Assembly: GCF_900112285.1 (NCBI RefSeq)
Contig: NZ_FOKZ01000011.1
Coordinates: 62,001-126,000, forward strand
Length of the DNA: 64,000 nucleotides
Source: Polaromonas sp. OV174
GTDB taxonomy: Bacteria; Pseudomonadota; Gammaproteobacteria; Burkholderiales; Burkholderiaceae_C
Direction of reading: 5' to 3'
In this document: piece by piece, positions 57,989 through 64,000 of the stretch
How positions within the stretch are numbered: position 1 is the stretch's first letter
Layout: every line of letters starts with the position of its first letter
Translations under genes and position numbers: made by a program
The notes under the pieces: model-generated
The model's database searches: none
Seen by the model: only the letters and a program-made list of their open reading frames with translations
What the model was told of the DNA's origin: nothing

Positions 57989-58944
57989 GTGCGGCAACAC
58001 CGATGCAAGAGGCTGTGGAGCGTTATCTCGAGGATCGCCGCCGCCTGGGCTTTGCGCTGACGGCACCCGCCACCGAGCTCGCGCGATTTGCCCGGTACGC
58101 CGACGCACGAGAACATCGAGGCCCACTCACGCAGGAGCTGATGCTGGGTTGGGCACGGGAGCATGTGCATCGAACCAGCGACGTGACTGCAGCACGCAGG
58201 CTGGAGATCGTGCTTCCATTCGCCGCGCATTACCGGCAGTTCGAGCCGGCTACGGAGATTCCCCCCAAGGGCATCCTTGGTCGTGGTCATCGGCGCCTGG
58301 CGCCGCACATTTACACGGACCAGGAGATCATCCAGTTGCTCGACGCTGCCGGCCGACTGACCTTGACCTGGCCTCTTCGAGCGCTAACCTACCGCAGCCT
58401 ATTCGGGCTGATCGCAGCGGCCGGCCTCAGGCTGTCCGAAGCGCTGATGCTCACGCTGGGCGACGTCGACCCGCAGGCCGCCGCGCTCACCGTGCGCCAG
58501 ACCAAGTTCCACAAGTCCCGCCGCCTGCCGCTTCATCCGAGCACGGTGCGGGAACTCGAGCTGTACCGGCAAGCGCGAGACCGATGCCAGAGCACCGAGG
58601 ACAGCGCCCCGTTCTTCGTCTCGCACGATGGTGGGCATCTGCCCACGCGCACGGTAGAGAACGTCTTCCGGCGCCTGCAACCAGGACTCGGCTGGCGCGC
58701 CCGCGGCGACCATCCTTATCCCCGGATCCACGATCTGAGGCACACCATGGCGGTGCGGCGCTTGCAGCGCTGGCGCGAGTCTGGTCAGTCCATCGACCAC
58801 GCGATGTTCTGGCTTTGCACCTACCTGGGCCACGCCAAGATCTCCGACACCTACTGGTATCTGTCCGGCATCCCGGAGTTGATGGACACCATCGGCGCTC
58901 GGTTCGAGCGCTTTGTCGGCGTCGTCGGGCAAGGGGGTGAGTGA
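57985..58944 (+). CDS. ritB: RIT tyrosine recombinase B
   Basis: This 319-residue integrase-family protein has Arg in AAGLRLSEALML, Lys in RQTKFHKSRRLPLH, HDLRH, GHAKISDTYWY with the nucleophile Tyr. The N-terminal SAM-like domain (RRLGFALTAPATELARFARYA) is also visible. It is translationally coupled to ritA and ritC through ATGA overlaps at both ends, suggesting the three are made in fixed ratio. Confidence 0.9.
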   Translation: MSAATPMQEAVERYLEDRRRLGFALTAPATELARFARYADAREHRGPLTQELMLGWAREHVHRTSDVTAARRLEIVLPFAAHYRQFEPATEIPPKGILGRGHRRLAPHIYTDQEIIQLLDAAGRLTLTWPLRALTYRSLFGLIAAAGLRLSEALMLTLGDVDPQAAALTVRQTKFHKSRRLPLHPSTVRELELYRQARDRCQSTEDSAPFFVSHDGGHLPTRTVENVFRRLQPGLGWRARGDHPYPRIHDLRHTMAVRRLQRWRESGQSIDHAMFWLCTYLGHAKISDTYWYLSGIPELMDTIGARFERFVGVVGQGGE

Positions 58945-59948
58945 TGAACCGCCAGACCGCACCGACATTCGCCGGCCTCGTGCAGGAATTCTTCACCGAC
59001 TACATGGTGCAGCAGCGCGCCTTGAGCCCGCGCACGGTAGCCTCATACCGGGACACTTTCGTGCTGTTGCTGCGCTTCGCCGAAGACAAGCTGCGCCTGC
59101 CGGCGCACGGGATGACAATGGCCGACCTCAATGCCCGGTTCTTGGCCGACTTCCTGGATCACCTGGAGGCCCAGCGACACAACTCCGTGCGAAGTCGCAA
59201 TGTTCGATTGGCCGCGGTTCGAGCGTTCCTGAAGTTCGCCGCCAGGCGTGACCCGGCCAACCTGGGCGTAATCGAGAACGCGTTGGCCGTGCCGATGAAG
59301 CGCTTCGAACGCAAGATGGTCGGCTTCGTGCCGCACGAACAGATGCTGGCGGTGATCGACGTGGCGAGCGACACCTGGATCGGGCAGCGAGACCGATTGA
59401 TGCTGACACTCATGTTCAACACGGGTGCTCGCGTCTCCGAGATCATCGGCGTGCGCGTGGCCGACGTCGTGCTCGGGCCGAGTAACAGCATCCGGCTGCG
59501 CGGCAAGGGGCGCAAACAGCGCTCACTGCCGTTGTGGAAGAGTTCGGCTCGGGCCGTGCGCGACTGGCTGCACTTGAATCCACAGTTGCACCAGGATTCG
59601 CCGCTTCTGCCCACGCGAGACGGACGGGCAATGACCAGGGCCAATGTCGCCCAGCGCCTGAAGCTGGCAGTCGAGGTGGCGTCGGTCAAACACGCGCAGC
59701 TCAAGACGATGTCGGTGTCGCCGCACGTCGTGCGGCATTCCACTGCGATGAGCCTGTTGCAATCCGGGGTAGACCCTTGTGAGATCGCGCTCTGGCTGGG
59801 TCACGAGAGCCCTTCGACAACTCACATGTACGTCGAGGCGGATCTGGCCATGAAGGAGCGCGCGCTGGCGCGGCTGAAGCAACCAGAGATCAAGCAAGCG
59901 CGGTATCGCGCGCCGAAGGCCCTGTTGGCGTTCCTACAAGGGCTGTGA
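58941..59948 (+). CDS. ritC: RIT tyrosine recombinase C
   Basis: This 335-residue XerC/D-like protein has a core-binding N-terminus (QQRALSPRTVASYRDTFVLL) and a catalytic domain with Arg in NTGARVSEIIGV, Lys in GKGRKQRSLPL, HVVRH, GHESPSTTHMY. All catalytic residues are intact. It ends 46 bp before the right inverted repeat. Confidence 0.9.
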   Translation: MMNRQTAPTFAGLVQEFFTDYMVQQRALSPRTVASYRDTFVLLLRFAEDKLRLPAHGMTMADLNARFLADFLDHLEAQRHNSVRSRNVRLAAVRAFLKFAARRDPANLGVIENALAVPMKRFERKMVGFVPHEQMLAVIDVASDTWIGQRDRLMLTLMFNTGARVSEIIGVRVADVVLGPSNSIRLRGKGRKQRSLPLWKSSARAVRDWLHLNPQLHQDSPLLPTRDGRAMTRANVAQRLKLAVEVASVKHAQLKTMSVSPHVVRHSTAMSLLQSGVDPCEIALWLGHESPSTTHMYVEADLAMKERALARLKQPEIKQARYRAPKALLAFLQGL

Positions 59949-59994
59949 TTATGCGAAGCATTGTCGGCGCCCTGAGGCGAGCCTGCCCAGGGTG

Positions 59995-60050
59995 CCGACT
60001 CCACAGCGTGGCGCCGACTTCGCATAAAAGCGGAGTTCGCCTTATTCCGG
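59995..60050 (-). repeat. RIT right terminal inverted repeat (56 bp)
   Basis: Exact reverse complement of 56604-56659. It holds the motif CTTCGCATAA at 60018-60027; an inverted partner TTATGCGAAG lies at 59949-59958, right after the ritC stop. The outer CCGG joins IS66 sequence directly. Confidence 0.97.
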
Positions 60051-61366
60051 CCAATGGCAATCGGCCGGATCTGGTTCTCGATCCAGTTGTTGTCCACGGG
60101 CAATTGCCCGTCATCAACGAAGCGCGTCAGCGCAGTCCAGCGCCGCAGGCTGTAATCCAGCGCCCTGGCAGTCGCCGAGCTGTCCGGCAACTTTTGCCGC
60201 TGCAATGTCATCCACTCGTGCAGCGCATCGAGCACTGGCTTGACGTGCTGCTGTCGGATGGCCTGGCGCTGATCGGCGTTCAGCACCTTGACCTCGCGTT
60301 CGATGTCGTAGACCTTGGCGAACTGCTCCAGCGCGAACCCGGCGATCTGGCTTTTGTGGGCCGCGTGCAGGTCAAAGAATTTGCGCCGGGCGTGCGCCAG
60401 GCAACCAGCTTCGGTGATGCCATTGGCAAACCCGGCCTTGTAGCCGCTGAAGTCATCACATACCAGGCTGCCCCGCCAGTTGCTGAGGAAGAACCTGGCA
60501 TGTTCACCGGCTCTGGACTCGCAGAAGTCGTACACCACGGCTTTCATGCCTTCGAAGGCGCCTGGCGCGTAGGCCCACAGGTAAGCCCGGTGCGTTGTGC
60601 CCTTGCCAGGCTTGAGCATCTGCACCGGCGTCTCGTCAGCGTGCAGCACGCGGTGGCTGAGTATCTCGGCCTTCAGCGCATCAACCAGCGGCTGCAGCCG
60701 CACGCCGCAGGCGCCCACCCACTGCGCCAGGGTCGAGCGGGGGATGGCCAGACCGGCGCGAGCAAAGATGGTTTCCTGGCGGTACAGGGGCAGGTGGTCG
60801 GCGTACTTGGCCACTAGCACCTGGGCTAGCAGGCCGGCGGTGGGGATGCCTTTGTCGATCACATGCGCACCGACCGGCGCCTGGGAGATGGTCTCGCACT
60901 GCGCGCAGGCCCACTTGCCACGGATGTGGCGCTCCACCGTGAACACGCCGGGCACATAGTCCAGTTTTTCGGCAACGTCTTCGCCGATGCGTTTCATCTG
61001 GCAGCCGCATTGGCAGGTCGTCCATTCCGGCTCGTGGCGGATCTCGCGCCGCGGCAGGTGGGCCGGCAGCGGCTGGCGTTTGGGCTGTTGTTTGGCCTCG
61101 GGGGCCACCGCCGGCGGCTGGAGTTGTTCGATCTCGTGGGCGACCGCCGCCAGATCGGCCTCGATCTCGTCTTCGAGCAGGCTGCGCTGCTCGGCGTTGA
61201 AGCGTTCGGACTGGGCGGCGAACTTCATGCGCTTGAGCAGCGCGTTCTCATGGGTGAGTTTGGCGTTGAGCGCCTGGCTGTGGCGCAGTTCGGTGAGCAG
61301 CCGCGTGGTCATCTCGCGCAGTTGCTCGGCGCTCAGGTCATCCAGGGATTGCGGCTGCATCAACAT
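60051..61366 (-). pseudogene. IS66-family transposase tnpC, 5' fragment
   Basis: Reading from the ATG at 61366 (MLMQPQSLDDLSAEQLREM), the IS66 pattern runs through a coiled coil, the zinc-finger-like CQCGCQMK and CAQCE pairs, the DDE domain (VLHADETPV, LVCDDFSGYKAG) and DNNWIENQIRPIAIG. It then enters the RIT repeat and terminates in foreign sequence. The C-terminus is at 56370-56582. The accompanying tnpA and tnpB genes were not found, so the IS is also incomplete at this side. Confidence 0.9.
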
Positions 61367-61786
61367 GACAGGCAGTGTGCCAAGGGAGCCCCTTGACTGC
61401 CATGCGCAAATCCACGGATTGCGCGCCGGCTTCAGACCACGGTGATGATGCCGGCGTCTGCTCCAGCGTGTCCAGCACGGGCCATCGCAGGCATTCGAGG
61501 TGCGGAAGCTGGTCGCGCAGCAGCGGAACATCGTGCCGCCGGAGGTTGTGCCCAGCAGTACACCGCCCCCAAGAGCAAAGCTGTTCAAGGCAACCGCGAC
61601 CGGGACGCTTTCGCGGGTGAGCAAGCACTATCGAGCGCACCATCACTGTTGATTTCCATCCAGAAGTGACCCAGTTGGCCCACTGGCTCAACTTCCAGTC
61701 GGCGCCAACAGCAGGCAAGGCGAGATCGCAGCCAATGTGTCTTCCTCGGCACCGAATTCGCAACACGAGATCCCAACCGAAGAGTT
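61367..61786. other. Unassigned 420-bp stretch beside IS66
   Basis: Open frames run through this segment on both strands but I recognise no protein family in them. It may hold decayed tnpB or other insertion-sequence remains. No terminal repeat matching the one at 56334 is visible. Confidence 0.4.
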
Positions 61787-62416
61787 TCACCCCCTCTCAC
61801 TCTGGCGGTGGTCTTTCAATAATGCAGTCCGAAGAACGGGCACGGCGTTGCGCATCCGGTCAAACTGGTCATCGGGCACGTACGGTTGCGTCCGGTCGGC
61901 ACCGATTCTTTGGGCATCGGCTTCGATCTTCAGCTCGACCATAGCAAGCTGCGGCTCGGTGAGCAGCCGGGGCAGCGCGGCCTGGAGTGCACTGAGACTC
62001 GTGAAGGTGAAACTCCGTGTATACCCGGTGGCTGAAGCGAATGCCGCGAACTCATGCGGGGGCGAGCAGCCGGGTCTCGTCATGTTGACTGCACCGTTGA
62101 ATTGGACCGCATTGTTGATGACGACGTGGATCATCCAGGCGGGACGAGCGCTCGCAACGCTCACCATCCCGCCCAGTTCCATGAGAAGGCTGGCATCGCC
62201 ATCGACGGCAATGATGGGGATGTCGGGCCGCGCGAGCGAGATCCCCAATGCGAGGCACGCGGCTCCGCCCATGAGAGGAACCGAGTCGATACGCCGATGC
62301 TTATCACCAAGCTCGTCGAATGCGAACATCGCAGACATCGTTGAGACAAGTACCGAACGAGGTGCATGCGACTCTCTGGCAGCGGAAATCGCGCCGCAGG
62401 CTTCCATCAGATTCAT
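61787..62416 (-). CDS. TPP-dependent decarboxylase, C-terminal (beta) subunit
   Basis: This 209-residue protein has the TPP/Mg binding motif VDGDASLLMELGGM ending in the NNAVQFNG asparagines. The arrangement equals the C-terminal half of phosphonopyruvate decarboxylase or the ComE beta subunit of sulfopyruvate decarboxylase. The ATG at 62416 (MNLMEACGAI) is chosen because a preceding TPP N-terminal subunit ends 19 bp upstream. The actual 2-oxo acid substrate cannot be told from sequence. Confidence 0.75.
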   Translation of the reverse strand: MNLMEACGAISAARESHAPRSVLVSTMSAMFAFDELGDKHRRIDSVPLMGGAACLALGISLARPDIPIIAVDGDASLLMELGGMVSVASARPAWMIHVVINNAVQFNGAVNMTRPGCSPPHEFAAFASATGYTRSFTFTSLSALQAALPRLLTEPQLAMVELKIEADAQRIGADRTQPYVPDDQFDRMRNAVPVLRTALLKDHRQSERG

Positions 62417-62435
62417 AGTGTGATTCTTCCGAGCG

Positions 62436-62987
62436 TCAAGCCCATGTCGTGTAGCGTCCGACCAGCACTGCTGCAGCGCCCCCGGCCGTGCTCGTGTGAG
62501 CAAACGCGTGATCCAGGGACGCCAGCTGATCGTCGTCATCAAGCGCCCAGTAGGGGACATTGCATGCCTCAAGAATCGGCTCCGTCAGGCGCACGACGTT
62601 GCGCTTCGACTCCCGTGTGGAATGCCCCATATTTTCTTGTTCACGACCGAATTGGCCGACGAGAAAAACCAATGGAATGCGTGCGTCGATGCATATTGCA
62701 CGCAGGCTGTTCAACCCTTTGTGCAATCCCTGGTTTTGTACCATCAGGATCGGACGGCGACCACCCAGATAGAGACCCGCTGCCGTTGTGATCGCCTGAT
62801 CTTCTGTGCAGGCGAAGATCTGCCGAATTCCGTCGATGCCACTTTGCAGGCGCTCGTGTACGGAGAACTGCACGAAGTCCGGCACAGTCACCACATCGCT
62901 AACTCCCGCCGCCTTCAGTCGAAGGCAAACGCCGCTTGCGCTGGGTCCGAGGGCGTCGCTTGGGCCACCCCACGCGGTAACGCTCAT
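62436..62987 (-). CDS. TPP-dependent decarboxylase, N-terminal (alpha) subunit
   Basis: This 183-residue protein corresponds to the PYR domain: the cofactor-activating Glu in CTEDQAITTAAGLYLGG, with VTVPDFV at the start and LVFLVGQFG. It resembles ComD (sulfopyruvate decarboxylase alpha) and the first half of phosphonopyruvate decarboxylase. It forms an operon with the beta subunit 19 bp downstream, and it follows the GMC oxidoreductase gene by 130 bp. Confidence 0.75.
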   Translation of the reverse strand: MSVTAWGGPSDALGPSASGVCLRLKAAGVSDVVTVPDFVQFSVHERLQSGIDGIRQIFACTEDQAITTAAGLYLGGRRPILMVQNQGLHKGLNSLRAICIDARIPLVFLVGQFGREQENMGHSTRESKRNVVRLTEPILEACNVPYWALDDDDQLASLDHAFAHTSTAGGAAAVLVGRYTTWA

Positions 62988-63117
62988 GCAAATTCTCCTG
63001 TGAATGAAATAACCCCCATCCTGGCCCAGAACAGCCGGGCCGCAGCGTATCGAAGATGCGCCAATGTCATGGAGTGGACAGTTCCATCAACGCTCCGTCC
63101 CAGTCGATCAACACGGT

Positions 63118-64000
63118 TCATGCCGGAGAGCCCTTTGCATCCTCGCGGATCAAGTCGGCCGCCCGCTCGGCGATCATGATCGTCGCCGCGTTCGTATTGC
63201 CCGACACGATTGTCGGCATGATCGACGCGTCGACCACTCTCAGCCCGGCGACGCCACGCACGCGCAGCCGCGGATCGACGACTGCGAGGTCATCGGAGCC
63301 CATGCGACAGGTTCCACACTGATGGTAGGCAGAGAAGGCGTGCTGTCGAGCTGCTTCAAGCCACTCGTCGTCCGTGCGCACGGAGGCACTTGGCTGGAGT
63401 TCTTCCGCCACAAGTGGTGATAGCGCGGATGTCGACGTCATGCGCCGCACCAGCTTCGCGCCTTCCACAGTGAGTCGCTGGTCGTACTCTGTAGTGAGGT
63501 AGTTTCCACTCATCGCCGCAGCCTGAATTGGATCGCGTGAGCGAATCCATAGGCGCCCGCGGCTCGTTGGTCGCATCGGGTAGAACAGGAGTGTGAACCC
63601 CGAAAAGGGATGCGGAGCAGAGCCGCGTTCGGGCGCACTGATTGTGCTCAGGAAGACTTGGATGTCGGGAGTCTTCGATTCGGGCAAGAGGCGAGTCATG
63701 GCTGCGGCCGACATGACGCCGACCGCGAGCGGTCCCGTCCTGAAGAGAAGGTAGCGCAAACCCGTTCGAGCCTTCGACCAGATCGAATTCAGTTCGTCGT
63801 TCGTGGTGACCGGTTTTGTGCATCTGTACACAAGCCGAAGGGCGAGGTGGTCCTGCAGGTTCTCGCCAACCCCGGGCAGGTCGGCGATCACCGGAATTCC
63901 GTGCTCTGCAAGCAAAGCGGCAGGACCGATGCCGGAGAGCTGCAGCAGCTGCGGCGATTGCAGCGCGCCCGCAGCGAGGATGACCTCCTTTGCTGCAGAA
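63118..64000 (-). CDS. GMC-family FAD oxidoreductase, C-terminal part (partial)
   Basis: The frame is open to the right edge; about 294 residues are visible. Near the edge it reads VILAAGALQSPQLLQLSGIG, then LPGVGENLQDHLALR, both GMC signatures. The C-terminal active site shows YHQCGTCRMG (His) and VDASIMPTIVSGNTNAAT (Asn). The family includes choline and alcohol dehydrogenases. With the TPP decarboxylase downstream it may form a small catabolic pathway; substrate unknown. Confidence 0.88.
   Translation of the reverse strand, partial: SAAKEVILAAGALQSPQLLQLSGIGPAALLAEHGIPVIADLPGVGENLQDHLALRLVYRCTKPVTTNDELNSIWSKARTGLRYLLFRTGPLAVGVMSAAAMTRLLPESKTPDIQVFLSTISAPERGSAPHPFSGFTLLFYPMRPTSRGRLWIRSRDPIQAAAMSGNYLTTEYDQRLTVEGAKLVRRMTSTSALSPLVAEELQPSASVRTDDEWLEAARQHAFSAYHQCGTCRMGSDDLAVVDPRLRVRGVAGLRVVDASIMPTIVSGNTNAATIMIAERAADLIREDAKGSPA

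Larger units (their letters stand above)
56604..60050 (+). mobile_element. Recombinase-in-trio (RIT) element inserted in IS66 tnpC
   Basis: Three overlapping tyrosine recombinase genes in one direction fill a 3.45-kb segment bounded by perfect 56-bp inverted repeats. The segment interrupts the IS66 transposase between its GRN and NW residues. This is the known RIT layout. Both outermost bases and all three active-site sets look intact, so the element may still be mobile. Confidence 0.88.

Noticed and set aside
61367..61786. IS66 tnpB gene
   Set aside because: Position would fit, but I could not recognise TnpB motifs in any frame.
55020..64000. Distal end of the Tn7-like transposon
   Set aside because: No reverse complement of the repeat consensus near a terminal ACA was found by eye. 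The element's extent is left open.

Overview
The window reads as a GC-rich chromosome segment from a facultatively anaerobic betaproteobacterium, most likely Burkholderiales, family Comamonadaceae (Rhodoferax/Polaromonas/Acidovorax-like). The evidence is the gene set (cbb3 oxidase with FNR, LeuS-LptE-HolA, BamE opposite Fur, PtsN-HprK), the protein sequences, and an intergenic hairpin repeat that I recall from this family. No species call is possible from sequence alone.

Region 1 (1-17400) is respiratory and nitrogen related. It holds the start of a NarK-type nitrate transporter, the NarX-NarL sensor pair, HolA, an Lrp regulator divergent from ornithine cyclodeaminase plus arginase, a SafE-like membrane protein, HemN, FNR, and a complete cbb3 oxidase set (ccoI-S-N-O-Q-P-G-H). 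Three FNR boxes lie in front of hemN, ccoN and ccoI, so this is a compact low-oxygen regulon. ccoS and ccoQ are very short genes read directly from the DNA.

Region 2 (17400-47560) is core housekeeping: lptE, leuS, exbB/exbD, dapB, bamE, fur, hprK, ptsN, hpf, corA, a MTA/SAH nucleosidase, fadD, split pntAa/pntAb/pntB transhydrogenase, an aldehyde dehydrogenase with a divergent LysR regulator, a Nudix hydrolase, mnmA, an unusually long MipA/OmpV-like outer-membrane protein, a GsiABCD-type glutathione/peptide importer with an S41-like peptidase, and ssb.

Region 3 (48074-64000) is accessory DNA. A Tn7-like transposon begins 17-19 bp upstream of the ssb start codon. It shows an end with four TnsB-site-like repeats, then a five-gene operon: HTH regulator, tnsA, tnsB, tnsC, long tniQ/tnsD. 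Behind it lie an IS5-family remnant, a DEDD-exonuclease-like gene and an IS66-family remnant. The IS66 transposase is split by a recombinase-in-trio (RIT) element: three overlapping tyrosine recombinase genes bounded by perfect 56-bp inverted repeats. Last come a two-subunit TPP decarboxylase and a GMC oxidoreductase that runs off the window. I could not find the far end of the Tn7-like element, so how much of this is its cargo is unknown.

The best candidates for something undescribed are the ssb-proximal Tn7-like element with its own HTH regulator and the asymmetric ends of the RIT element nested in IS66.
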